From the NCBI GenBank assembly GCA_016717305.1, contig JADKFY010000002.1, forward strand, positions 248,001-312,000: a stretch of 64,000 nucleotides of DNA, in the 5' to 3' direction. This DNA comes from Flavobacteriales bacterium (GTDB lineage: Bacteria; Bacteroidota; Bacteroidia; Flavobacteriales_F; PHOS-HE28). This document shows positions 1 to 9,369 of the stretch, in pieces (within the stretch, counting starts at the first letter, position 1; each line of letters begins with the position of its first letter). Both the position numbers and the translations under genes were made by a program. Under the pieces are notes generated by a model. It was not told the DNA's origin and made no database searches. It saw only the letters and a list, made by a program, of their open reading frames with translations.

Positions 1-2
1 CG

Positions 3-104
3 CGGTCCCGCGAAGTACTTGGTTGGAAGGCCCAGCGGGATCTGAACGAGATGATGGCTTCCGCTTGGAAGTGGGAGCGTCAACTGGCCAGTGAAGGGAT
101 GTGA
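3..104 (+). CDS. galE: UDP-glucose 4-epimerase, C-terminal end only
   Basis: The first bases encode, in frame 3, the last 33 residues of a protein ending in a TGA. The segment LGWKAQRDLNEMMASAWKWE is the characteristic tail of UDP-glucose 4-epimerase (GalE), where LGWKA.RDL is followed by a tryptophan-rich helix. GalE interconverts UDP-glucose and UDP-galactose in the cytoplasm with bound NAD, feeding cell-surface polysaccharides. The rest of the gene lies outside the window. It converges on the glycosyltransferase at 109-975 with only four bases between the stops, and its position beside a polysaccharide cluster suits the role. A related sugar-nucleotide epimerase cannot be excluded from so short a fragment. 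Confidence 0.8.
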   Translation, partial: RSREVLGWKAQRDLNEMMASAWKWERQLASEGM

Positions 105-108
105 TCTT

Positions 109-975
109 TCAATCCGTTCGTAAGAATGGGCGAAGGAGCAAGGTTGGTCGCCGGATCAACGCCTTCACGAACCAAGGAATGGCTTTCGCCGGTTTCCCTG
201 CTTTCTTCCACCAACTTCCACCTATGGCCCAATAAGCATTGGCATACGCATAGCGCAGAAAGTCACGGTCCTTCAACAATCCATTGCGCTCAGCCTTGGC
301 GAAAAGGTAGAGGTGGTCCTTTTGATACAATGCGATGTTACGGCTCATGCTGCCCGACAGAACACGGTATCCGTTCAACGCTTCTGGTACGCGCGTGTAG
401 GTGTGCGCGCTGGCCAGACTTAGGGCGATGTCCTGATCCGCGGAATTCGAGAGGTTCACATCGAAGCGGATGCCGGCGTCGAAACAGTTTCTGTGGGCCA
501 TTATGTTGCTGCTGATCCCCGGAATGCCGATCCCTCTTCCCGACAGGATCTTGCGTACCACATCGCCATCCGTGCCCGTCTCGCGCAGTACGGGGCGCAT
601 TTCAGCATCACACTGCCAGATATCGCTATACACCCAATCCACCTTGGCTGCGCGGATGGCGTTCATCTTCACGCGCAGGCTGTCCGGTGAGAGCATGGCA
701 TCGTCGGCGTCCAAAAAGGCGATGTACGTTCCACTTGCATTGTCCAAACCGGTATTGCGGGCGGCGCTCACACCGGCATTCGACTTATCTATCACCTTGA
801 TACGCGGATCATCAATACCGCGCGCAATAGTTGACGTATCGTCCGTGGAGCCGTCGTTCACCAAGATGAGTTCCCAACTCTGCTCGGTCTGCGCCTGTAC
901 GGACCGAACGGCCTCAGCGATCCACCGCTCCGCGTTGTATGCAGGTATGATTACGGAGATCAGTGGTATATCCAT
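109..975 (-). CDS. GT2 family glycosyltransferase
   Basis: A 288-residue soluble GT-A fold enzyme. The N-terminus ISVIIPAYNAERWI, the VNDGSTDDT segment near residue 39, SNAGVSAARNTGLD near 65-78 and the nucleotide/metal motif DADD at 89-92 are diagnostic of inverting family 2 glycosyltransferases, which move a sugar from a nucleotide donor to a growing glycan on the cytoplasmic face. Acceptor and donor cannot be read from the sequence. It starts 15 bases after the end of the flippase fusion gene on the same strand, so the two are probably co-transcribed as the last genes of a polysaccharide operon. The ATG start is supported by the immediate beta-strand that follows. No anomalies seen. Confidence 0.9.
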   Translation of the reverse strand: MDIPLISVIIPAYNAERWIAEAVRSVQAQTEQSWELILVNDGSTDDTSTIARGIDDPRIKVIDKSNAGVSAARNTGLDNASGTYIAFLDADDAMLSPDSLRVKMNAIRAAKVDWVYSDIWQCDAEMRPVLRETGTDGDVVRKILSGRGIGIPGISSNIMAHRNCFDAGIRFDVNLSNSADQDIALSLASAHTYTRVPEALNGYRVLSGSMSRNIALYQKDHLYLFAKAERNGLLKDRDFLRYAYANAYWAIGGSWWKKAGKPAKAIPWFVKALIRRPTLLLRPFLRTD

Positions 976-990
976 TTTGGATGTGTCGCT

Positions 991-3522
991 CTAGACCTCG
1001 GACCGTAGTACGACCTTGTAAATTGTCGAGATCTTTTGACTGATCGCCGCAGCGGAGAATTTCGGAGCGGCCGCCTCAGCGATCACGGCCCGATCGAATC
1101 GATCCTTGGTCCGCATGCATTCCATCAACGCATCTGCTAAGGCCTGAGGGTCGCTTACAGGTACCAGGATCCCGTTCGATGCATCGATCAGTTCAGGCAC
1201 ACCATTGACGTTCATCGAAACCACGGGTGTGCCGCAACAGAGGCTTTCGATCACCACACAGGGCAGATTGTCTGCATGCGTTGGCAGTACAAAGAGGTGG
1301 CTTTGCTGCATGAGGTAGGCCATGGACTGCTTGTCCTGATAGCCCGGGAAGCTGATATCCACGTGTGGTAATTCCAGTTTACAGCGTTCCATGATGACCT
1401 CATAATCCGGCCCATATCCCACCCAATCGATAACGCACCGATCGGAAAGCGCTGGAGGTAGTAGAGCGATCGCATTGATGAACACATCGTGGTCCTTTGG
1501 AGGACGCCAAACCGCCGCCAGCATAATCCGGAAAGGCTCGTCTGGCGGGCTTTTGGTAGGTTTGAATGCGTCGGCGGCCACATTATGGATCACGGTCAGT
1601 TTCTCCATTGGCACGTCGAAATCAGTGTTCAGAACGTGCGAGAGGTCATTGGAAACGGGCATCACCATGCGGATGTTGGGGTGCTTGAACCAATTCCGGA
1701 TCTGGGATCGTTGGTTTTGCTCCACGGTAGGTGGCAATTGCCGAATGCCAAGGTGATAGAATGAATTGTGTTCCGTTACCACCACTGGCAGATCCAATTT
1801 CTTGGCTGTGGCCAAAACGTGTTCGGTCACTTCGGTCCGTACATGGATGTGGATCAACGCGAACGGTTCTTCCTTATGCCATTGGGGAATGATGCGCTTG
1901 TAGTACTGACGAACGAGCCGCTCAGCAAGTTCAAAGCGACGGAGCGGTGTAAGGATGATCGCACGATGCACGAGTAGGCCATCTTCAAAAGCTGAGGATA
2001 TGGTCGTGGAAGGCCACGCAACGCGCGCTTTTACCACCTTCACATAAAGTACTTCCACTCGCTGATCGCGCGCAATTGCATGAATGTGTTCTTTGATGAA
2101 GATGCCGGTCACATCTGCACCGGTCGGCCACCAGCCCACTATACAAAGTACCCGCTTTCCCGTACCGGGGACGATCGGTTTGGTGCTACGTTTGGTAACG
2201 ACGGGGCCATTGATCAATTGACCAAAATTGCGAAGGTCCGATGGTCGGACCAGAAAGATGTCATGGATCGGGATCCCCATTCTGTAACGGATGGTCCAAA
2301 GCAGTGCGACCATGATCACCATGTAAGCCAGTGAAGTGGCAATGGCGGCTCCCTCGATACCCATGATCGGGATCAAAAGCAGGTCCAATACCACCGTTAG
2401 CACGGCAGCGATCGAGATCGAGTAGAGATTTACGCGCTGGTAGCCACCATGAACGACCAAGGGCACCAGCAGTTTGGTCGCACTGCTGAGAACGATCCCC
2501 GGCAACAACAAATAGAGCGGGTTAACCGAGGCGCTGAAGACCGACCCGAAAAGCAGCGGCAAGAGCCAATGCGCCGTGGCAGCAAGTAGGAGTGCCAGTC
2601 CAAGGACTGCTGTGAAGTTCACTCGCGCCACGGTCTTGAACTTGTCCAACATTTCGTCCTTCAATTGGCCGAATAGATAGGGCTGGACCACCCGGGAGAA
2701 GGGGTCGGGGATATAGAACAGTAACTGCGCTACACCAACGGCAACGGTGTAGATCCCCAATTGCGATTCGCCAAGCGTATCTCCGATCACCCAGATGTCG
2801 AACCTGTAATTGATCAAGTTGATCAGATTACTGAGGTGGCCGATCAGTGAAAAGGCGAGAATGGGTCGCAGTATGGACCATGTCCATATCGGGATCGGGG
2901 GAATACGTACATCCACAATGTAGAGCACGATCCAGACCCCTGTATTGAGGGCCATGGCGATGGATGAAACAACAAGGACCATGGGTAGGATATCCGCGGA
3001 GGCCAGGGTAGCCCGCGCAAGGAATAGGATAAGGAAGGCCAAAGCGCTAAGGCCGGCATTGAAGATCCCCATCAAGTTGAGGATCTTGAAACGCTTAAGG
3101 CCAAGCAGGACCGCGGCGATGGTCGTATTCAACAAGCTGAGTACGATGCTGAAATAGACATATCCCCAATACATCAGACCTGCACGCCCAGTTGGCATGA
3201 AGAGGTCTGTGAGCCGCAAGGACGACGCGAACCCAAAAAGAATAACAGGAACGATGACCAAGTTGACGCACAACATGGTGGCCGCCATGCCAATGACCTC
3301 CTTCGCAGCGTGACCCGCTTTGGATGTAAAATAGGTAACACCGAAACCCACGTTGAAACTGACCAGCATGGCCAGTAACGCGACCTGATTCGTTAGCAAT
3401 GCATACTCTCCGCGACCAACATCGCCTAGCAGCCTGGTCAGCAGGGTGCTGGAAATGAAGTACAGAAGCAGCGTCGGCGCCTGCGAAAGGAAGGTGAAGA
3501 GTATGCTGCGCTTGAAGCTCAA
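991..3522 (-). CDS. Wzx-type flippase fused to a GT4 glycosyltransferase
   Basis: An unusually long 843-residue protein with two parts. Residues 1-415 hold about 12 hydrophobic segments and the RLLGDVGRGEYAL element of polysaccharide (Wzx/MOP) flippases, which move lipid-linked glycans across the inner membrane. After a linker, residues 455-843 form a GT-B fold: a start strand KRVLCIVGWWPT, TEHNS near 584, and a GT4 donor-site motif HADNLPCVVIESLCCGTPV near 749-768. The frame is uninterrupted, so this is a real fusion in this assembly. The only start available is TTG at 3522, because an in-frame TAA lies just upstream and there is no ATG. It probably couples the last cytoplasmic transfer to export. 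Upstream lie two more GT-B genes, downstream a GT2. Confidence 0.85.
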   Translation of the reverse strand: MSFKRSILFTFLSQAPTLLLYFISSTLLTRLLGDVGRGEYALLTNQVALLAMLVSFNVGFGVTYFTSKAGHAAKEVIGMAATMLCVNLVIVPVILFGFASSLRLTDLFMPTGRAGLMYWGYVYFSIVLSLLNTTIAAVLLGLKRFKILNLMGIFNAGLSALAFLILFLARATLASADILPMVLVVSSIAMALNTGVWIVLYIVDVRIPPIPIWTWSILRPILAFSLIGHLSNLINLINYRFDIWVIGDTLGESQLGIYTVAVGVAQLLFYIPDPFSRVVQPYLFGQLKDEMLDKFKTVARVNFTAVLGLALLLAATAHWLLPLLFGSVFSASVNPLYLLLPGIVLSSATKLLVPLVVHGGYQRVNLYSISIAAVLTVVLDLLLIPIMGIEGAAIATSLAYMVIMVALLWTIRYRMGIPIHDIFLVRPSDLRNFGQLINGPVVTKRSTKPIVPGTGKRVLCIVGWWPTGADVTGIFIKEHIHAIARDQRVEVLYVKVVKARVAWPSTTISSAFEDGLLVHRAIILTPLRRFELAERLVRQYYKRIIPQWHKEEPFALIHIHVRTEVTEHVLATAKKLDLPVVVTEHNSFYHLGIRQLPPTVEQNQRSQIRNWFKHPNIRMVMPVSNDLSHVLNTDFDVPMEKLTVIHNVAADAFKPTKSPPDEPFRIMLAAVWRPPKDHDVFINAIALLPPALSDRCVIDWVGYGPDYEVIMERCKLELPHVDISFPGYQDKQSMAYLMQQSHLFVLPTHADNLPCVVIESLCCGTPVVSMNVNGVPELIDASNGILVPVSDPQALADALMECMRTKDRFDRAVIAEAAAPKFSAAAISQKISTIYKVVLRSEV

Positions 3523-3752
3523 TTCAAAGGGGAAGATGGGTTTCAGGCAGTGTAGTTAGGATACGGGGTACGGTTCTCCACTAAGGATCTCTTTCCGGTT
3601 CCGGCGGTAAAGGGCATAGGGTTGCCTTATGTGGCAAAGGAACAGAATCGGAACGCGTTCTCGATCTCCATCCTCGACTTTTCCTCGTTAGGGCTTTTTT
3701 GGGATGTGGTATTGTGCGGACATCGCTCTCCTCACTGCGATCGGCGGTCCAT

Positions 3753-4907
3753 TCAATTGCCCTTTGCACCACGACGGTAGATCGCCATATATCCCTCCCA
3801 CATCCGGTCGAAGGAGAACAGTTGAAGGGCCAGCTTCTGGCCAGCTGCACCGACCTCTACATGGTCCAGCTTAAGCATGTGCTCAACTCCTTCGGCTAGT
3901 GCTTTTCCCAAACGTTCACCGATCAGTAGGCCGGCATGCGGTCCATCGATCGCATCCTTTGCCGCGCCAGTTGGGGTGGACACGACAGGCGTGGCGGACA
4001 TCATAGCTTCTGCATACACGAAACCAAAAGGCTCATGGTCGGCCGCATGCAGGTAGATGTCCATGATGCGATAGAGCGAGGGCACATCGCTGCGGTCCAC
4101 CCAACCGGTGAAGACCACATGGGCCTCCAAGTCTTGGTCTTTCACCATGGAACGGATCTCTTCAAGCTGTGGTCCGCTGCCACAGAAAAGAAATTTCGCA
4201 GTGGGGTGGGCATTCACGATCATCCGCGCTGCATCTACGATATGGCGGTAACCTTTCCATTCGATGAAACGTGCCAGGGTTCCGATCACTGGGAAAGCGC
4301 CATCGAGCTGGAAGCGTTCACGGAGCCGTTGTTCGGCATCGCTGTTCTGCACCGTATAGCGCTGCGTTGGTATTCCGTGGTGTACCATGGCCACCTTGCC
4401 TCGGGGGGCATGTTCCTTTTCCAGCATAATGGACCGAGCATCTTCGGAAACGGCGACCGCCAAGGTGGCCAAGCGGGCATTCAAGCGGTCCAGGAAGACC
4501 CATTTCGGCGCGTAGTTCAAGTGGAATCCGGTGTCCTGTCTGGTATATATGCGCCCTTTGATACGGGCGAACCAAGCTGCGATCATCGCAGGTAGTGTGT
4601 CGTCGAAGAGATGTCCATGTACGATATCCGGTCTCGATCGCATCATGTGCCACCACAGTTGTGGCAAGGCCTTCAACATGCTCGGCCCGCGTCTTTCATT
4701 GTTGAACTTGATCCAAATGCCATCAAATCCGAAGGACCTTATCTCATCCAGCATGGCCGGCTTTTCAGAATGGAGAAGCACGATCGTGAAACGCACGTTC
4801 CGCTGCTCGCTGGCCCGTTGCATGAACCAGGTCATGTAAGGCACTCCATCGTTGTTGGCGAAGGTGTGCATCACGTGGAGACGTTCGTCCTTCATGGGCG
4901 TGGTCAT
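3753..4907 (-). CDS. GT4 family glycosyltransferase
   Basis: A 384-residue GT-B enzyme. The acceptor half contains VHGHLFDDTLPAMIA and YTRQDTGFHLNYAPK; the donor half contains GTLARFIEWKG, FCGSGPQ and the family 4 motif HEPFGFVYAEAMMSATPVV, with the two conserved glutamates that bind the nucleotide sugar. Such enzymes retain anomeric configuration while extending lipid-linked glycans at the cytoplasmic membrane. The start codon overlaps the stop of the upstream glycosyltransferase by four bases (ATGA), which implies translational coupling. About 230 bases of non-coding DNA separate its stop from the flippase fusion gene. Substrate unknown. Confidence 0.9.
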   Translation of the reverse strand: MTTPMKDERLHVMHTFANNDGVPYMTWFMQRASEQRNVRFTIVLLHSEKPAMLDEIRSFGFDGIWIKFNNERRGPSMLKALPQLWWHMMRSRPDIVHGHLFDDTLPAMIAAWFARIKGRIYTRQDTGFHLNYAPKWVFLDRLNARLATLAVAVSEDARSIMLEKEHAPRGKVAMVHHGIPTQRYTVQNSDAEQRLRERFQLDGAFPVIGTLARFIEWKGYRHIVDAARMIVNAHPTAKFLFCGSGPQLEEIRSMVKDQDLEAHVVFTGWVDRSDVPSLYRIMDIYLHAADHEPFGFVYAEAMMSATPVVSTPTGAAKDAIDGPHAGLLIGERLGKALAEGVEHMLKLDHVEVGAAGQKLALQLFSFDRMWEGYMAIYRRGAKGN

Positions 4908-6004
4908 GTGCTCTGGTTCGGACGGCTGATGAACGCCTCAAGTTGCTCGAAGATAGCCTCGTATGTACGCGTGTGGGCGAATTCGATCCGCGCTGTGACC
5001 AATTCTTCCGGCTCACCGTGTACTAGGAAATGAGTGAGCCGTTCGAGGAGCGCGGGTGCGTCATTCCGCATGTAAAGGAGCTGCTCTATGGGTAGGTACT
5101 CACTGAAAACGGTGGAGAACACGGGTTTTCCAAGGGCCAAGTACTGGAAGATCTTGTGGTGCGAAATATCGTTGCCTCGGCGTTCGATGTTCATGGGGGC
5201 CAAGCAGAAAAGCGAAGAGGCGATATAGCTCTTCAATTCCTTGAACGGTTTAATGCCGAGGTAGTGCACGTTTGGGTAGCTACCGTTCAGGACAAGGTCC
5301 TCCATCACTTTGTTCCCGTGCAGGTCGAACCTTCCGATCAAAACGAATGGCGTTGTAGGATGTTCCTGGACCATGCGGATCAGCATGGCCGTATCGAGCC
5401 GGATGTCGATGGTGCCGATATATAATCCGAAGTCCGTGAACGGGAGCGATGCCGAGGTAGTCTCGAATTCTTCCGATGAGATCGCGTGGCTGATGGTGAG
5501 GAGCGGTTTCTTGAACCGCTCGAAATCTTTCGTGATCTGTTGCGAAATGGTGACGATGCGGTCGACCCGATCATAGAGGTAGCGCTCTCCTCGAATGGTG
5601 AAATCGTAGTTGTCCACAGCGATGAAGACCGAGTGGATCGCTTCAAATAGGCTGGGGTCGAAGAGCCTTACGGGGTCGAAGGTTAGGAAGAGGTCGACTG
5701 GAAAATTAGAACGGTCAAGTGCGCGTTTAATATTCTTGGAAACGAGGGAATTGTTCCAGCGGAAGAGCAGATCGGTCAACGATGGAAGGATGTTGTCATA
5801 GTGCAACACCGAGAGTGTTGGCGAGATCGGTCGAATAGTGATCCGGTGGTCGGTAAGGTTCTTCGGTTTCCAGCGTTCAGTGGGGTCAATGAAGATCACT
5901 CGGTTCTTTTTGGAAAGTTCATGAGCATAGTTATGCTTGGAGTACCAAACATCACCCCAGCCTTCGTTGGATATGATCACTATGTTTCGGCCACTCAGTT
6001 CCAT
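4904..6004 (-). CDS. GT-B fold glycosyltransferase
   Basis: A 366-residue protein with a GT-B layout: the N-terminal strand NIVIISNEGWGDVWYSKHN, VDLFLTFDPVRLF in the acceptor domain, then GLYIGTIDIRLD, FVLIGRFD and HHKIFQYLALGKPV in the donor domain. The last replaces the usual E-x7-E motif of GT4, so the family assignment is looser than for its neighbour; it resembles the group of bacterial exopolysaccharide glycosyltransferases that includes GumK-like enzymes. It is the first gene of the minus-strand cluster that runs through the GT4, the flippase fusion and the GT2. Transcription must start in the 6005-6437 gap, shared with the divergent membrane protein gene. Confidence 0.75.
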   Translation of the reverse strand: MELSGRNIVIISNEGWGDVWYSKHNYAHELSKKNRVIFIDPTERWKPKNLTDHRITIRPISPTLSVLHYDNILPSLTDLLFRWNNSLVSKNIKRALDRSNFPVDLFLTFDPVRLFDPSLFEAIHSVFIAVDNYDFTIRGERYLYDRVDRIVTISQQITKDFERFKKPLLTISHAISSEEFETTSASLPFTDFGLYIGTIDIRLDTAMLIRMVQEHPTTPFVLIGRFDLHGNKVMEDLVLNGSYPNVHYLGIKPFKELKSYIASSLFCLAPMNIERRGNDISHHKIFQYLALGKPVFSTVFSEYLPIEQLLYMRNDAPALLERLTHFLVHGEPEELVTARIEFAHTRTYEAIFEQLEAFISRPNQST

Positions 6005-6437
6005 CCGTTCGGTCCTTAAGGAAAGACAACTGTCCGCCTCCCAACATCGGTAGTCGGCGTCGGATATGTACGTGGCAGCGTTAAGTGGTCATTCTGGTCA
6101 TGCATTGCGATGGCGCGGTCAGTTCACAAATAAAGGGATAACAACGGTGAGTGGAGCAGCCCGGCGTGGTAAACACGTCCAAATAGCTCGGTTGTGCTAT
6201 GCTATGAACAAGGTGTTATGATCCTCTCTTAGAAGGAAATTGCACCATTGTGTCGGGACAGTTTCGCACCGTATTTTCTAACCTGCTACCATTGACCCTG
6301 CCATGCTCAAGCGAGCTGCTCCATGGGGGTTGGTATGGATCACCTTCGTCGAACAGTACAAGGACCATGGATGTCTTTGCCCTGCATCGATGGCAATCCT
6401 TTTTGGTTGGAATTGCTAGTTTCACCGCCAGGTGAAC
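6005..6437. other. Divergent intergenic region
   Basis: About 430 bases between two divergent genes, so it should carry promoters in both directions. No clean TAnnTTTG box, repeat, RNA fold or small conserved reading frame was recognised. The short frames present have no plausible protein composition. Confidence 0.5.
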
Positions 6438-7964
6438 ATGAAGACGCAAGGCTCAGGTACCAAATTGGGAACCATCGCTGATCCGGTGCAGTTCGGGTCG
6501 ATGACCGCAGGGGCATGGCCATCTCGCAAGGCAATGCTTCTGTTCTTGTTGGTCGCACTTTTCGTTCGAGGCGCTTGGGTGGTCTATCAGGCCCATGATA
6601 AGCGAGGTCCGGAACAATTGGGCGTGCTGTCAGTGGATATTGGGGATACGCCCTCATACCTCGACCCGGTCGAGGCCCTGTTACGTGGAGAAGGCTTCAC
6701 ACCGGATTATCGAATGCCCGGCGTAGCAGCACCATACTACCTGTTTCGGCAACTCATGGATAGCGGATCTAGTCGGGACGCGTATGTGGTCCTGCAGTGG
6801 TTGCTATCCTCCGTTAGTGTGGTGATCCTTGCGCACCTTGCGTGGTTGGTCACTGGTCGTCGACGTGTTTTTGTGCTGGTCTATTTGGTGTTCTTGGCCA
6901 GTACGTTCACCAGCCTGTATGTGCCGGCCATAGGGTCGGATAGCCTCGCGGTATCATCGCTCATCATCCATGTATTCCTGCTCGATCGTGCTGTACGTTA
7001 CAAGGGCAAGGCACACCTTCTGGGGGCAGGTTTCTTCTTGACGTGGGCCATTTTCACCAAACCGGTTCTGGCACCGCTGCTCCTATTGGCAGTGGCGTTG
7101 TTGTTCTTCCGAACGGGTAGAGCGAAGTCATGGACATATGTCCTATGGTTCTTGGTCCCATTCATTGTCATCGATGGCGCATGGACCTATCGGAACTACA
7201 ATGTGAATGGTGGATTCCATCCGCTCACCAACCAAGGCATGTTCGCGCAGTCCTTCACCGATGGAGTTCGTTACAAAGCCATGAATTTCGTGCAGGGCTA
7301 TGGCGGCGACTATATCTGGTGGAACCCCGGCGCGGGCATCCGGTGGTATGGGGTTTGGGACAAGTGTGGTGAAATCGATCAGGAAGGCCGATTGGCGGCT
7401 CCGCCACCGGCCTATGCCTATGCCCCGAGCTATGGTCCTGATAGCTTGTTGCGGCTTTCCAATGATGTACGCCTGCTGCACGCGCGAACGCTGGCTCCTG
7501 CAGATTCTGTGGGACTGAACTCATCGGTCCTGCAACGCTTTGACAGGTATGCCGAGGCCTACCGGACCGAGCGCCCGTTCCAATACCACGTGCTAAGCAG
7601 GCTGCGGATGACCAAGAACATATTCGACCAGAATGGAACGGAATCCTTGTTCAGTCGTTCCTTCGGGTCACTCCCTCTTTGGGCGAAAGGCTTCAAACTG
7701 ATACAATCTTTTCTGTACGTGTTCTGTTTCCTTTTCGGAACCGTAGGAGCAATCGTCTTGGGCTGGCGATGGCGCTCCACGCATGGTCATCTGGTGGTCG
7801 CACTGTCAACCTTGGCGATTTATACCACCTTCATTCACCCGTTGGGTTTGCGCATGTGCGAATGGCGTTACCTAGCCACGGCATATCCTTTCATGCTCCT
7901 CTTCGCGGTGGTGTTCGTTGAACAGGTAGCTACCAAAACGCTGGGGCGATCTGCCAAGCAATAG
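6438..7964 (+). CDS. Multi-pass membrane protein, GT-C/ArnT-like
   Basis: A roughly 508-residue integral membrane protein with about ten hydrophobic segments. The motif GDTPSYLDPVEALLRGEG followed by YRMPG near residues 70-95 is the first-loop signature of GT-C and PMT/ArnT-type glycosyltransferases, which take a polyprenyl-phosphate sugar and act on the outer face of the inner membrane. A long extracytoplasmic segment around residues 250-400 (YRNYNVNGG, WWNPGAGIRW) fits a lumenal domain. A GTG at 6432 precedes the ATG chosen here by two codons; either may start translation. It converges with the next membrane protein, whose stop is only ten bases away. Its target is unknown. Confidence 0.65.
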   Translation: MKTQGSGTKLGTIADPVQFGSMTAGAWPSRKAMLLFLLVALFVRGAWVVYQAHDKRGPEQLGVLSVDIGDTPSYLDPVEALLRGEGFTPDYRMPGVAAPYYLFRQLMDSGSSRDAYVVLQWLLSSVSVVILAHLAWLVTGRRRVFVLVYLVFLASTFTSLYVPAIGSDSLAVSSLIIHVFLLDRAVRYKGKAHLLGAGFFLTWAIFTKPVLAPLLLLAVALLFFRTGRAKSWTYVLWFLVPFIVIDGAWTYRNYNVNGGFHPLTNQGMFAQSFTDGVRYKAMNFVQGYGGDYIWWNPGAGIRWYGVWDKCGEIDQEGRLAAPPPAYAYAPSYGPDSLLRLSNDVRLLHARTLAPADSVGLNSSVLQRFDRYAEAYRTERPFQYHVLSRLRMTKNIFDQNGTESLFSRSFGSLPLWAKGFKLIQSFLYVFCFLFGTVGAIVLGWRWRSTHGHLVVALSTLAIYTTFIHPLGLRMCEWRYLATAYPFMLLFAVVFVEQVATKTLGRSAKQ

Positions 7965-7974
7965 GGTCGATCCC

Positions 7975-9369
7975 TTATTGGACCAACTCCTTTTCCGGAA
8001 CGATTACGTCCACTTCTTTCGGACCGATCGCATTTTCGGTCCAGTTCTGCAACAAGTGCGCATAGCCCATCGAAAGTTGGAAGAGATCTTGTGACCGCCA
8101 TTCGGTGTAGATCCCCACAGGGTCCTCTACATCGTAATTGTCCGGTGTGAAATAAGGGTCGTCGAATCCGATGTACGGGGTTCCTTCAAGAATGGCCTTT
8201 GCCATCTGCTGTCTGTTGCGGAAGTTGCGGAACGAGACCGTATCCTTTAGTTGTTGATCGATCAGAAATACCACCGCAACAAGTCCGATCGATGCCAAGG
8301 TCATCGCACGCTTGGGAATTCGCGACCAGAACGAAAGTCCGCCTACGGCATGTTCAATGATGAACACCATGGGGATCAATGCGAGCACCGAATAGTAGTG
8401 TGGCAATGTGTTCTCGGCAAGGGTTCCCTGCTTCACAATGGGAATGGAGCAGAATGCGAGGACGAACCAAATGATGTGGAACCACGCCAGGCGTCGATCC
8501 CGTTCTTTTCGCAGCAGGGCGATCAAAGCCAAACCGATGAAGGCACCACCGGTCAACCAAGGGGTTATGGGACCCAATGCCCATTCCCGCAAAATGAAGA
8601 TCCGAGAGGTGCTCAGACCGAGGAAATAGAATCCATAGTGGATCATATCAGGAACGGAAGTGAGCGTGACCGCTGACGTCCCACGTGTTCCACCAAGAAT
8701 GAGTTGAATGATGGCGAACAACAGGAACAGGACCAGCGATCCAACGAAGGCGCCCCATTGAATGCGCTCTTTTCGGAACAATAAAACTCCCGCCGTGAAC
8801 AGTAGAGGGATGAACAAACCGTTGCCGAAGTAGTAGTTCTGGATGATCGTGAAGAGGAACGAGAGGACCAGCTCCTTCTGCACGCCCGTCCGGGTCCAGC
8901 GCATGAAGTAGGCCACCGCGAGAACTTGGAACAGGAAATGGAAGGTGATGCACTGCTCGAAGGTCCAGCTTACATGGTTGAACATGAGCGGGTGTATGGT
9001 CAAAGCGATCGCAACTACCCATGCCGAAGTGGTGGACATTATCGAGCGGGCCAAGCGGAAGATGACATAGTTGTAGAGCCCGAAGAACAGAATGTTCGTA
9101 TAGGAAAAGAAGATCGTGTTCGTGCCGAATACCTTCAGTTGCAGGTAATAGGTCAGTTTGAACAACGGGGTAACGTGGCCCACATGGTTCTCGAACATAT
9201 ATGCCAAACTGAAGTGTCGCATGCTATCGAGAAAATTCCAGTCATCCCTCCAGAAGAAATTGAAATCCGTCTTCCAGAAGATAAAGGCCATTCCGATGAA
9301 GACGGCCAGGATCGACCATTCCGGAAGTCGGTTGCTCAAATGGTTCGGTATGCTCTTGGAAAGTCCCAT
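7975..9369 (-). CDS. Polytopic membrane protein, GT-C-like glycosyltransferase
   Basis: A 464-residue protein with roughly ten membrane spans. In the first periplasmic loop it has FWRDDWNFLDSMRHFSLAY and then NHVGHVTPLFKLTYYLQ, the acidic pair plus H-x-G-H-x-x-P pattern common in bacterial GT-C proteins that use polyprenyl-phosphate sugars. Its ATG shares one base with the stop of the upstream DPM1-like GT2 (TAATG), so the two are translationally coupled. In such pairs the GT2 charges the carrier lipid and the GT-C enzyme transfers the sugar outside. It is the last gene of the five-gene operon beginning at 12879. A non-catalytic polymerase or O-antigen ligase role is possible but less likely. 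Confidence 0.65.
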   Translation of the reverse strand: MGLSKSIPNHLSNRLPEWSILAVFIGMAFIFWKTDFNFFWRDDWNFLDSMRHFSLAYMFENHVGHVTPLFKLTYYLQLKVFGTNTIFFSYTNILFFGLYNYVIFRLARSIMSTTSAWVVAIALTIHPLMFNHVSWTFEQCITFHFLFQVLAVAYFMRWTRTGVQKELVLSFLFTIIQNYYFGNGLFIPLLFTAGVLLFRKERIQWGAFVGSLVLFLLFAIIQLILGGTRGTSAVTLTSVPDMIHYGFYFLGLSTSRIFILREWALGPITPWLTGGAFIGLALIALLRKERDRRLAWFHIIWFVLAFCSIPIVKQGTLAENTLPHYYSVLALIPMVFIIEHAVGGLSFWSRIPKRAMTLASIGLVAVVFLIDQQLKDTVSFRNFRNRQQMAKAILEGTPYIGFDDPYFTPDNYDVEDPVGIYTEWRSQDLFQLSMGYAHLLQNWTENAIGPKEVDVIVPEKELVQ

